From: JBEBBU01 sp041158225 | Lineage (GTDB): Bacteria > Pseudomonadota > Gammaproteobacteria > Methylococcales > Methylococcaceae | Direction: 5' to 3' | Assembly (NCBI GenBank): GCA_041158225.1 | Contig: JBEBBU010000157.1 | Coordinates: 1-16,711, forward strand | DNA length: 16,711 bases | Part shown: one piece after another, positions 1 through 6,889 of the stretch | Layout: every line of letters starts with the position of its first letter | Numbering within the stretch: position 1 is the first letter of the stretch | Made by a program: the position numbers and the translations under genes | The notes under the pieces: model-generated | Databases searched by the model: none | What the model was told of the DNA's origin: nothing | What the model saw: only the letters and a program-made list of their open reading frames with translations

Positions 1-650
1 TGTTCAAAGCGGCCTCACAGATTTATCCTGGCTGGTACATGGGTATGAACCATATCAGCCCTGACAGCATGATCCAGACCGGCGTGATCATGCGCCGGGA
101 ATGGGGCACAACCTATACCTATACTTACAAAGCCATCAACGGCACTGGCAACGCCTGGGATAACGCCATCACCGGCAGCCATGGCAGGAATAGCCTTTAC
201 GGTCTTGACGGTGACGACACCCTCACCGGGCTCGAGGGTAACGACAGGCTACTGGGAGGACTCGGAGATGATGTCATGGAGGGAGGCGATGGGCGCGATA
301 CCCTCGAAGGCGGCGCGGGTACCGATCTCCTGAGCGGCGGTGCGGGCAATGATGTATTCGTGTTCAGCGCCCTGACAGACAGCCCGGCGGGTCTGCCGCG
401 CGATACCATCACCGATCTGGCAAAAGGTGACCGCATCAATCTCAGAGGCATTGATGCCAATGAAAGCCTGCGCGGCAATCAGGCCTTCCGCTACATTGCC
501 GATGCCGACTTCAGTGGCCATGCAGGTGAGCTACGTTTTGATGGCAATGCGCACCTGCTGCAGGGCGACGTCAATGGCGATGGCATCCCCGAGGTGGAAA
601 TACTCCTCAGCGGCATTGAGGCTATCAGCAGAAGCCAGATCCAGCTATGA
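1..650 (+). CDS. RTX calcium-binding secreted protein, C-terminal part (5' end outside window)
   Basis: The reading frame is open from the window edge (first complete codon at base 3) to TGA at 648-650, so this is the C-terminal end of a larger protein. About 50 residues of unassigned sequence, including a Thr/Tyr-rich TYTYTY stretch, come first. Six glycine/aspartate nonapeptides (GGxGxDxLx type) follow. The last ~95 residues resemble the serralysin/peptidase M10 C-terminal region: GGAGNDVFVF, then DTITDLAKGDRINLRGIDA, and a GDVNGDG segment before a hydrophobic end (QIQL). In this family the repeats bind Ca2+ in a parallel beta-roll outside the cell, and the C terminus carries the type I secretion signal. 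The enzymatic or adhesive domain would lie upstream and is not visible, so the protein's activity is unknown. An internal ATG at base 39 exists but is unlikely to be the true start, because the frame continues upstream of it. No type I secretion gene is in the window. Confidence 0.85.
   Translation, partial: FKAASQIYPGWYMGMNHISPDSMIQTGVIMRREWGTTYTYTYKAINGTGNAWDNAITGSHGRNSLYGLDGDDTLTGLEGNDRLLGGLGDDVMEGGDGRDTLEGGAGTDLLSGGAGNDVFVFSALTDSPAGLPRDTITDLAKGDRINLRGIDANESLRGNQAFRYIADADFSGHAGELRFDGNAHLLQGDVNGDGIPEVEILLSGIEAISRSQIQL
198..359 (+). repeat. Six tandem RTX nonapeptide repeats (protein-level)
   Basis: Six consecutive 27-base units encode YGLDGDDTL, TGLEGNDRL, LGGLGDDVM, EGGDGRDTL, EGGAGTDLL and SGGAGNDVF. 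The glycine and aspartate positions of the Ca-binding consensus are kept, while the DNA has diverged between units. The array is therefore an old protein repeat and not a recent tandem DNA duplication. Confidence 0.85.
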
Positions 651-686
651 CATGAGCAGGCTGGATAGATGAACAGAATCTATAGG

Positions 687-709
687 TGATCAGCGATCAT
701 TGCTGATCA
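687..709. repeat. Perfect 8-bp inverted repeat (hairpin)
   Basis: TGATCAGC (687-694) and GCTGATCA (702-709) flank a 7-base loop. The hairpin lies just past the RTX stop codon, immediately before the bidirectional terminator. It has no T-run of its own directly after it on the plus strand. It could stabilise the RTX mRNA 3' end or be a protein-binding site. Confidence 0.5.
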
Positions 710-714
710 GGCAT

Positions 715-744
715 AAAAAAAGCCTGCATCTCTGCAAGCTTTTT
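715..744. terminator. Bidirectional Rho-independent terminator
   Basis: The arms AAAAAGCCTGCA and TGCAAGCTTTTT (one mismatch) flank a 4-base TCTC loop. A 7-base A-run precedes the stem and a 5-base T-run ends it, so there is a U-tract on either strand. It can stop the RTX transcript on the plus strand. It can also stop the tRNA-fMet (and any pgpA read-through) transcript on the minus strand, beginning 9 bases after the tRNA 3' end. Confidence 0.8.
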
Positions 745-753
745 ATCTGAATC

Positions 754-830
<77 letters not shown>

Positions 831-841
831 TCAGTCCGTAT

Positions 842-870
842 ATAATAGTAGGTTACCTGCTAAATAGCAA
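842..870 (-). promoter_or_regulatory. Sigma-70-type promoter of tRNA-fMet
   Basis: Read on the minus strand, TTGCTA (870-865), a 17-base spacer and TATTAT (847-842) are followed 11 bases later by the tRNA 5' end at 830. The -35 element lies outside the pgpA reading frame and the spacer covers its last codon, so tRNA transcription can start independently of the upstream operon. Confidence 0.6.
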
Positions 871-1354
871 GCCATCCGCCCATATTCAGGAGAAAAATCA
901 CGCACCATGCCATAGCGCCTGCCACCACATCATCCAGCATGATGCCCAATCCACCATGGACATGGCGGTCACACCAGCCCACGGGTCCAGGCTTGACGAT
1001 GTCAAACAGACGGAACAGCAGAAATGCCAGTGCAATATGCACCAGATCATGACTGGGCAACGCCGTCATGGCCAGCAGCATACCGACCACCTCATCCCAG
1101 ACAATAGAGCCCGGATCATCGCTTTGCATGGCCTGCGCCGTACGCTGGCAGGCAGGTATACCGGCAAGGAACAGTACCAGCACCAGTATCAGGTAAGCCA
1201 TCCAGTGCAGATCCTGTAAACCATACCAGAACAGCACACCCAGCAGGGATCCCACGGTACCCGGCCCCACCGGCGCCAGTCCCGTCCCCAGCCCCAGAGC
1301 CACCCAGGCCCATGGCGTTCTCAACAGTGAAAGCTTGTCCTGCAGACGACTCAT
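860..1354 (-). CDS. pgpA: Phosphatidylglycerophosphatase A
   Basis: Inner-membrane phosphatase that removes the phosphate from phosphatidylglycerophosphate to give phosphatidylglycerol. The 164-residue length is usual for the family. Signature segments are GTGLAPVGPGTVGSL (about 23-37), DDPGSIVWDEVVG (79-91), FRLFDIVKPGPV (114-125) and HGGLGIMLDDVVAG (133-146). The paired aspartates and the WDE glutamate are the expected metal/catalytic acids. Hydrophobic segments near 35-65, 88-118 and 139-163 fit a membrane protein. The ATG at 1354 is preferred over the ATG at 1360, because AGGAGT lies 8 bases from the former but only 2 from the latter. It is the last gene of the glyA-to-pgpA block, 21 bases after thiL; thiL-pgpA is a common pairing. 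Confidence 0.93.
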   Translation of the reverse strand: MSRLQDKLSLLRTPWAWVALGLGTGLAPVGPGTVGSLLGVLFWYGLQDLHWMAYLILVLVLFLAGIPACQRTAQAMQSDDPGSIVWDEVVGMLLAMTALPSHDLVHIALAFLLFRLFDIVKPGPVGWCDRHVHGGLGIMLDDVVAGAMAWCVIFLLNMGGWLAI

Positions 1355-1375
1355 ACACATAACTCCTGAAACTGC

Positions 1376-2362
1376 TCAGACAAAATGCTGGTAACCGCAC
1401 ACAGGCAAGGCATGAATCTGATCCTTCATGCGGATACGCAGGCCAGGTTCAGCTTCGATACAACCAATGACATGACAGCTCAGTGCATGATCTGCCAGTC
1501 TCTGCTCCAGTGCCTGCATCCGTTCTGGCGGCACGGTGAAACATAGCTGGTAGTCATCGCCCGCTGTCAGCGGCATGAACGGATCTTCCGCCATAAGACA
1601 ATCATCCCGCACGCATCCAGCCAGCGGCAACTGCTCCCATATCAGGGTAGCACCGACCTGACTGGCCTGAAGGATATGTCCGAGATCCTGCGCCAGACCA
1701 TCCGATACATCAATACAGGCATGCACCAGATCCCGCAGCAGCACACCCATGAGCACCTGTGGCATGGGCTTTTCCAGTGCATCCATGGCAGAGGGCTCGG
1801 GTAACAGATCCCCCCGCAGTATCTGCCGCAACGCCAGCCCGGCCAGCCCCACCTGGCCACTGAGACAGACCAGATCCCCTGCTCTGGCAGCATCGCGCCG
1901 CATGCCGCTGACACTGACGGGCACTTCGCCCATAGCCTGCACCGTGATAGAAAGTGGCCCACGCGTGGTGTCGCCCCCCACCAGGGAAACCCCATGCAGG
2001 CGGGCCAGCGCCATGAATCCTGCCATAAAAGCTGCCAGCCAGTCCTGATCCGGCGCAGGCAGCGTCAGGGCAAGCATGACCCAGCGCGGTGTGGCGCCCA
2101 TGGCCGCAAGATCACTGAGATTGACCGCCAGCGCCTTGTGTCCCAGGCGCATGGCATCGGTATCCTGAAAAAAATGCACGCCGGCCACCAGCGTATCCAT
2201 GGTCACGGCCAGCCGGGTGGCAGCGGATGGCTGCAACAGCGCACAGTCATCACCGACCCCCAGCCATACCCCCGATGTTTCCAGGGGTTCAGGCGCATGG
2301 CTAAAGTAGCGGCGGATGAGTGAAAACTCATCCACATGCTGTAGGATATCAGGAGCGGCCAC
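1376..2362 (-). CDS. thiL: Thiamine-monophosphate kinase
   Basis: Cytoplasmic kinase that phosphorylates thiamine monophosphate with ATP to thiamine diphosphate, the last step of thiamine cofactor synthesis. At 328 residues it matches the PurM/ThiL fold family. Visible motifs are EFSLI (12-16), GVGDDCALL (35-43), MDTLVAGVHF (55-64), KALAVNLSDLAAMGA (76-90), GGDTTRG (129-135) and DVSDGLAQDL (218-227), including the metal-binding aspartates. The start is GTG at 2362, the first possible start after an in-frame stop, and it overlaps the nusB end by 14 bases. A second GTG at codon 10 would place EFSLI closer to the N terminus, as in E. coli ThiL, but no clear ribosome-binding site precedes it. No TPP riboswitch is present; expression probably depends on the rib-nusB transcript. 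Confidence 0.95.
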   Translation of the reverse strand: MAAPDILQHVDEFSLIRRYFSHAPEPLETSGVWLGVGDDCALLQPSAATRLAVTMDTLVAGVHFFQDTDAMRLGHKALAVNLSDLAAMGATPRWVMLALTLPAPDQDWLAAFMAGFMALARLHGVSLVGGDTTRGPLSITVQAMGEVPVSVSGMRRDAARAGDLVCLSGQVGLAGLALRQILRGDLLPEPSAMDALEKPMPQVLMGVLLRDLVHACIDVSDGLAQDLGHILQASQVGATLIWEQLPLAGCVRDDCLMAEDPFMPLTAGDDYQLCFTVPPERMQALEQRLADHALSCHVIGCIEAEPGLRIRMKDQIHALPVCGYQHFV

Positions 2363-2957
2363 GTCCTGACTTCATAGCTATTTCAACCGCCCGATGCTTG
2401 CGGGCTACCTTGTCCAGAATACCGTTGATGTAGCGGAAACTCTGTACCGCCCCAAATTCTTTGGCCAGATTGATCGCTTCATTGATAGGCACACGGTACG
2501 GCATGTCAGGCCGGTGCATCAGTTCATAACAGCCAAGACGCAGGATGGCACGCTCGACAGGATCGACGTCCTCAATGGCACGATCCAGAAACTCGCCCAG
2601 AATCTCATCCAGTTGTGCCACATGATGTACACAGCCATTCAGCAGATCCTTGAAAGTTTTGACGTGTACGTCAGGCACCTGACAATGCTCGGCACGCGTC
2701 TCAAGACTGGGATCGTCCTCCAGTTCATCAGGAGCATGCTCCAGCGTACTGGCATGTTTTTCCAGAAGATCCTCCAGAATAGAGCGCTCTTCCTGCGTCA
2801 TGGCTACGCCAGCACGATGCTGCTGGTAAAGCTGCTTGAGCAGCTTCAGATCGTCGACAAACTGCTGCTCCAGTTCCGGAAGATTATCCTTGCCCAACTG
2901 CCACTGGTAGATAGCCTGAACCGCCGCACGCCTGGCCAGCGAGCGATTGAGACTCAT
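2349..2957 (-). CDS. nusB: Transcription antitermination factor NusB, with an internal insertion
   Basis: RNA-binding factor that with NusE (S10) binds boxA and supports antitermination of rRNA operons. The N-terminal RRAAVQAIYQWQL (9-21), the central LGCYELMHRPDMPYRVPINE (141-160) and INGILDKVARKHR (177-189) are clear NusB signatures. The protein is 202 residues against about 140 in E. coli. The excess lies between QQF (31-33) and TFKDLL (101-106): 69 residues separate two phenylalanines that are about 14 apart in E. coli NusB. The insert is charged and probably helical, with acidic runs such as DELEDDPSLE. The ATG overlaps the ribH stop by 4 bases (ATGA), so the two genes are probably translationally coupled. 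The ribH-nusB-thiL order is typical of proteobacteria. Confidence 0.94.
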   Translation of the reverse strand: MSLNRSLARRAAVQAIYQWQLGKDNLPELEQQFVDDLKLLKQLYQQHRAGVAMTQEERSILEDLLEKHASTLEHAPDELEDDPSLETRAEHCQVPDVHVKTFKDLLNGCVHHVAQLDEILGEFLDRAIEDVDPVERAILRLGCYELMHRPDMPYRVPINEAINLAKEFGAVQSFRYINGILDKVARKHRAVEIAMKSGRGRS

Positions 2958-3430
2958 GCATCCCCCAGCGCGCGCAGCAGATTGACCATTTCGACTGCAG
3001 AAAGTGCTGCCTCGGCGCCCTTGTTACCGGCCTTGGTACCCGCACGCTCGATAGCCTGTTCAATGCTGTCCACTGTCAGGACACCAAAGGCAATGGGCAA
3101 GCCTTCGCGCAGCGAAATGCTGCTGATACCCTTGACGCATTCACCGGCAACATAGTCAAAGTGGGGGGTTGAGCCACGAATCACCGCCCCCAGCGCCACT
3201 ATCGCATCATAGCGGCCTGACGCTGCTACCTTCTGCACCGCCAGTGGCAGTTCATAGGCTCCTGGCACCTTGACGAGATGGATATCATCCCTGTCAGCAC
3301 CATGGCGCTGCAGAATATCCTGAGCGCCAGAAACCAGATGATCCACAATGAAACTGTTAAAACGCGAGGCTACCAGACAGATGCGTAATCCCGCTGCGCT
3401 CATGCTTCCTTCGTAGGTTTTAATCTTCAT
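2954..3430 (-). CDS. ribH: 6,7-dimethyl-8-ribityllumazine synthase
   Basis: Condenses 5-amino-6-ribitylaminouracil with 3,4-dihydroxy-2-butanone 4-phosphate to form lumazine, the penultimate step of riboflavin synthesis. Family members assemble into pentamers or icosahedral shells. The 158-residue length is standard. Motifs are ASRFNSFIVDHLVSGA (21-36), VPGAYELPLAV (55-65), ALGAVIRGSTPHFDYVAGE (79-97) with the catalytic-type His90, and PIAFGVLTVDSIEQAIERAG near 111-130. The ATG directly follows the ribBX stop (TGAATG) and the gene ends overlapping nusB, which indicates tight coupling on both sides. Confidence 0.97.
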   Translation of the reverse strand: MKIKTYEGSMSAAGLRICLVASRFNSFIVDHLVSGAQDILQRHGADRDDIHLVKVPGAYELPLAVQKVAASGRYDAIVALGAVIRGSTPHFDYVAGECVKGISSISLREGLPIAFGVLTVDSIEQAIERAGTKAGNKGAEAALSAVEMVNLLRALGDA

Positions 3431-4558
3431 TCACCTTGGCTCCAACTGTTGATGGGTGACATAATCAGTGACTTCCAGGCCATAACCTGCAAGCCCGTGG
3501 TATTTTTTGGGGGTACCGAGAATACGCATTTTCTGCACCCCAAGGTCGGCAAGTATCTGCGCCCCAACCCCCGTGGTACGCCAGTCATCAGCGCCAGATT
3601 CAGAAGACTGGGCGATGGCGACCCCATGATCCTGCATCTGGTAGCCGTGAATAAGTTCGACCAGCGACTTGTCATCCTCGCGGTTGCGTATCAGGACCAA
3701 GACTCCGCGTCCCTGCCCGGCAATCGCCTGCAGACCGGCACGCAGCGACATGGAAGCATCATCACGCAGTCCTCCCAGCAGGTCACGCAGCAGATTTTTG
3801 GCATGCACCCTTACCAGCAGAGGCTCATCACCACGTACCGATCCCATGACCAGCGCCAGATGCAGGCGGCCATCGGTGCGATCCTGATAGGCGTAAAGAC
3901 GAAACTGTCCATATTCGGTGGGAAAATCACATTCACAGATACGCTCCACTGTCTGCTCATTCTGCAGACGGTAATGGATCAGATCCGAAATCGTCCCCAT
4001 TTTCAGGCCATGCTCCTCGGCAAATCGCTCCAGATCAGGCCTTCTTGCCATGCTGCCATCATCATTGAGGATTTCCACGATGACAGCCGCTGGCTCCAGC
4101 CCCGCCATGCGTGCGAGATCACAGCCTGCCTCGGTATGACCAGCCCGGGTCAGTACCCCGCCCGGCTGTGCCATGAGGGGAAAGACATGACCAGGCTGCA
4201 CCAGATCATCCGGCCTTGCATGCTGGGCCACGGCACTCTGGATGGTGCAGGCACGGTCGGCAGCAGAAATACCCGTGGTAATCCCCGAAGCGGCTTCAAT
4301 GGATACGGTAAAATTGGTGGAATGTGGCGTACGGTTATCCCCCACCATCAGCGGCAGACGCAACTGCTGGCAGCGCTCCCTGGTCAGGGTCAGACAGATC
4401 AGTCCGCGACCGTAACGTGCCATGAAATTGATGTCTTCGGCGCGCACATGACTGGCCGCCATCAGCAGATCGCCTTCATTCTCGCGATCTTCATCATCCA
4501 TGATGATGACCATACGTCCCTGACGCAGATCCTCGACAATTTCTTCTATACTGTTCAT
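3431..4558 (-). CDS. ribBX: 3,4-dihydroxy-2-butanone 4-phosphate synthase with a degenerate GTP cyclohydrolase II-like domain (RibBX type)
   Basis: The N-terminal half (about 1-200) is an intact DHBP synthase that makes the four-carbon riboflavin precursor from ribulose 5-phosphate. It shows DDEDRENEGD (21-30), HSTNFTVSIEA (79-89), GISAADRA (96-103), GHVFPL (123-128), RAGHTEA (138-144) and EILNDDGSMARRP (162-174). The C-terminal half (about 207-368) aligns with GTP cyclohydrolase II but lacks its chemistry: the usual SEC after VRVH is AKN (253-255), the usual LRCDCG is LRDDAS (264-269), and the usual QEGRGIGL region reads NREDDKSL (292-299). All three zinc-ligand cysteines are therefore gone. 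This matches the proteobacterial RibBX variant described in the literature, where a separate ribA supplies GTP cyclohydrolase II. It starts 9 bases after the ribE stop with a weak GACGGA ribosome-binding site. Confidence 0.93.
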   Translation of the reverse strand: MNSIEEIVEDLRQGRMVIIMDDEDRENEGDLLMAASHVRAEDINFMARYGRGLICLTLTRERCQQLRLPLMVGDNRTPHSTNFTVSIEAASGITTGISAADRACTIQSAVAQHARPDDLVQPGHVFPLMAQPGGVLTRAGHTEAGCDLARMAGLEPAAVIVEILNDDGSMARRPDLERFAEEHGLKMGTISDLIHYRLQNEQTVERICECDFPTEYGQFRLYAYQDRTDGRLHLALVMGSVRGDEPLLVRVHAKNLLRDLLGGLRDDASMSLRAGLQAIAGQGRGVLVLIRNREDDKSLVELIHGYQMQDHGVAIAQSSESGADDWRTTGVGAQILADLGVQKMRILGTPKKYHGLAGYGLEVTDYVTHQQLEPR

Positions 4559-4567
4559 GCGATCCGT

Positions 4568-5242
4568 CTAATGCTGATGACCGTCAAGAAAACCGGCGGC
4601 AGCCAGTGTTTCCAGACCTATCCTGCTCTGTTGTTCCTGATGCCCTGCCATTCCACCCGTGAGCAGACGCTCGAGATAACGGGCCAGCAGATCCACCTCA
4701 ATATTGACCAACTGTCCGGGCTCCGTGCTGCCCAGCGTGGTTTCTTCCAGTGTGTGCGGCACAATATTGATATCAAAAACAGCATCCTGCACACCATTCA
4801 CGGTCAGACTGATGCCATCCACACAGACCGAACCCTTTTCGGCAATGTATTTCCCAAGGTGGGCAGGCACCTCGATGGCAAAACGGACGGATCTGGCATC
4901 CTGTTCACGTCGCACCACCCTGCCAACACCATCGACATGACCGCTGACGATATGCCCCCCCATACGGGTAGTCGGCAGCAGGGCCTGCTCAAGATTGACG
5001 ATGCTACCCTTTTTAAGCTGCCCCAGTGTAGTTCTGGAAAGCGTCTCCCGCGAAACATCCGCCCGAAAACTGGCATCACCCAGTACCACAGCAGTCAGGC
5101 AAACGCCATTCACCGCGATACTGTCACCAAGCCTGGCATCGCCCAATGGCAGTTTGCCGGTCGCAATATGGATACGGCAGTCGCCGCCCCGTGTTTCAAG
5201 ATCGACAATATGACCTTTAGACTGAATAATGCCGGTAAACAT
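4568..5242 (-). CDS. ribE: Riboflavin synthase, alpha subunit
   Basis: Dismutates two 6,7-dimethyl-8-ribityllumazine molecules into riboflavin and 5-amino-6-ribitylaminouracil. The 224-residue protein begins with the family's MFTGII. The two lumazine-binding barrels can be seen as a repeated pattern: SIAVNGVCLT (41-50) with ADVSRETL (61-68), and SVCVDGISLTVNG (138-150) with NIVPHTLEETTLG (159-171). The frame opens 17 codons upstream at 5293, but the MFTGII ATG at 5242 is chosen by homology; GGAG lies about 12 bases before it. It is 25 bases after ribD and 9 before ribBX. The gene is also called ribC in some genomes. The C-terminal ~30 residues (RLLTGGMAGHQEQQ onward) are family-typical in length but poorly conserved. 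Confidence 0.96.
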   Translation of the reverse strand: MFTGIIQSKGHIVDLETRGGDCRIHIATGKLPLGDARLGDSIAVNGVCLTAVVLGDASFRADVSRETLSRTTLGQLKKGSIVNLEQALLPTTRMGGHIVSGHVDGVGRVVRREQDARSVRFAIEVPAHLGKYIAEKGSVCVDGISLTVNGVQDAVFDINIVPHTLEETTLGSTEPGQLVNIEVDLLARYLERLLTGGMAGHQEQQSRIGLETLAAAGFLDGHQH

Positions 5243-5267
5243 CTGGTGGTCTATCTCCGTTGCTGCG

Positions 5268-6371
5268 TTAAGTGCTGGCTTCGCTGACCGCATGCATGCA
5301 GATATCAGGGCCTACCTGACGCACCTCACGCCAGCGCAGCGTATGGCGCCTGCGCATATCCTGCAGCAGCGGCAACCGGAACAGGGGCAGCGCCTCATCG
5401 CCCAGAATATGGGGCGCCATGTAGAAAAGCCATTCATTGACCAGACCTGACTGCAGCAACGCGCCATTCAATGCCGCTCCCGCCTCACACCAGATCTCGT
5501 TACAACCCCGTTCGGCCAGCAGTTTCATGACGGCCAGCAGATCTGGACGACCATGGCTGTCTGCCGCCACCTGCACCACCTCGGCGCCGCGATCAGAAAG
5601 CGCCGACTTCCTGTCAGCATGATCAGTTACGGTCACTACCAACACACTGCCAGTTGCTGCCAGCATGGCAGCAGTCGCAGGCATGCGCAACTGGCTGTCG
5701 AGAATGACCCGCAACGGCTGCGGCTGAGTATAGTCAGGTATCCGCACTGTCAGCAGGGGATCATCAGCCAGCACCGTCCCTATGCCCGTCAGTATCGCCT
5801 GGCTTCTGGCACGCCAGCGCTGCACATCCGCCCGGGACTGTTCACTGGTAATCCATTGACTGTAACCGTCAGCTAGCGCAGTCCTGCCATCCAGACTCAT
5901 GGCCAGCTTGCTGCGCAGATAAGGAAGCCCGGTACGCATACGGCGCAGAAAACCTGGATTCAGTGCCTCAGACTCCGCAGCCAGCATGCCGGTGGTAACC
6001 CTGACACCTGCTTCTGCCAGACGCCTGCAACCCTGACCTGATACTGCCGGATTGGGATCGGTCATGGCGACCACTACCTCACTGATACCTGCGGCGACCA
6101 GTGCATCGGCACAGGGAGGCGTACGCCCGAAATGGCTACAGGGCTCAAGCGTCACGTAGGCCGTGGCACCACGTGCCCTTGATCCTGCCATAGCCAGTGC
6201 GTGCACTTCGGCGTGTGCTTCACCAGCGCGCTCATGCCAGCCCTCGCCGACCACACACCCTTCGTCGCTGACGATGACACAACCCACCATGGGATTGGGG
6301 GCACAGGACCACATCCCTTTTCTGGCAAGTTCCAGCGCACGCACCATATAGCGCATGTCAGGCATACGCAT
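5268..6371 (-). CDS. ribD: Bifunctional diaminohydroxyphosphoribosylaminopyrimidine deaminase / 5-amino-6-(5-phosphoribosylamino)uracil reductase
   Basis: Carries out the second and third steps of the pyrimidine branch of riboflavin synthesis. The N-terminal cytidine-deaminase-like domain (about 1-145) has PNPMVGCVIV (25-34), the zinc/proton-shuttle motif HAEVHAL (His53, Glu55) and PCSHFGRTPPC with Cys78 and Cys87. The C-terminal reductase domain (about 148-365) has KLAMSLDGRTALADG, SQWIT and GIGTVLADDPLLTVR, as in E. coli RibD. At 367 residues it is complete. Its ATG shares one base with the nrdR stop (TGATG), so the two are translationally coupled. All catalytic residues expected of both domains appear present. 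Confidence 0.96.
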   Translation of the reverse strand: MRMPDMRYMVRALELARKGMWSCAPNPMVGCVIVSDEGCVVGEGWHERAGEAHAEVHALAMAGSRARGATAYVTLEPCSHFGRTPPCADALVAAGISEVVVAMTDPNPAVSGQGCRRLAEAGVRVTTGMLAAESEALNPGFLRRMRTGLPYLRSKLAMSLDGRTALADGYSQWITSEQSRADVQRWRARSQAILTGIGTVLADDPLLTVRIPDYTQPQPLRVILDSQLRMPATAAMLAATGSVLVVTVTDHADRKSALSDRGAEVVQVAADSHGRPDLLAVMKLLAERGCNEIWCEAGAALNGALLQSGLVNEWLFYMAPHILGDEALPLFRLPLLQDMRRRHTLRWREVRQVGPDICMHAVSEAST

Positions 6372-6877
6372 CAGGATGTGGAACCATTATCCGTGATGCC
6401 TCGTGAGCCATCCCCAGATTCAGCCCCTCCGACCGCGAGGTGATCAATAGCCTCACGAAACTGCTGGATGTCCTCAAACCGCCGGTAGACCGAAGCAAAG
6501 CGTATGTAAGCCACATGATCAAGGCTACGCAGTTCCTTCATGATGCACTCGCCGACAACCCGGGAAGATACTTCCCTGTCACCCGATGCCAGCAAGGCTT
6601 TCCGGATACGTGCAATGGCAGCTTCGATGCTTTCGCTCTCGACCGGACACTTCTCGAGTGCCCGCAACATGCCAGCACGCAGCTTGTCTTCCCTGAAAGT
6701 CTCACGCCGGCCATCTGCCTTGATGATACGTGGCATTGCAAGTTCTGCCACTTCATGCGTAGTGAAGCGCTCATGACAGGCGACGCATTCACGGCGACGC
6801 CTGACCTGATCGCCTTCCTGGGACAGGCGTGAATCTACAACACGGGTATCCTGTTCACCACAGTAGGGACAGCGCAT
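6371..6877 (-). CDS. nrdR: Transcriptional repressor NrdR
   Basis: ATP/dATP-sensing repressor of ribonucleotide reductase genes. It starts with the zinc ribbon MRCPYCG (Cys3, Cys6) and ECVACHERF (Cys31, Cys34), with DSR and a basic VRRRRE run in between as expected. An ATP-cone domain follows (about 49-139), including KADGRRETFREDKL. The protein is 168 residues, about 20 more than the E. coli protein; the extra residues form a low-complexity Gly/Ser-rich tail (from about 149) without a recognised domain. It lies 12 bases after glyA and overlaps ribD by one base. No paired NrdR boxes are visible in the short glyA-nrdR gap, so its expression probably comes from the glyA transcript. Confidence 0.96.
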   Translation of the reverse strand: MRCPYCGEQDTRVVDSRLSQEGDQVRRRRECVACHERFTTHEVAELAMPRIIKADGRRETFREDKLRAGMLRALEKCPVESESIEAAIARIRKALLASGDREVSSRVVGECIMKELRSLDHVAYIRFASVYRRFEDIQQFREAIDHLAVGGAESGDGSRGITDNGSTS

Positions 6878-6889
6878 GGCATGTAGACT

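Noticed and set aside
197..521. Two minus-strand frames opposite the RTX repeats
   Set aside because: The proline/serine-rich translation is the reverse reading of Gly/Asp repeat codons; no homology or ribosome-binding site is evident.
2394..3155. 253-codon plus-strand frame antisense to nusB and ribH
   Set aside because: Shadow of two well-supported minus-strand genes with clear family motifs.
3449..5287. 612-codon open frame on the plus strand across ribBX and ribE
   Set aside because: It lies exactly opposite the sense codons of both genes, which share a frame. In that phase an antisense stop needs a sense TTA, CTA or TCA codon, all rare in GC-rich Leu/Ser usage. The translation shows no domain, and the sense genes are certain.
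4559..6371. FMN riboswitch controlling the rib genes
   Set aside because: Gaps between the rib genes are at most 25 bases and the cluster continues from nrdR without a leader, so no room exists for the element.
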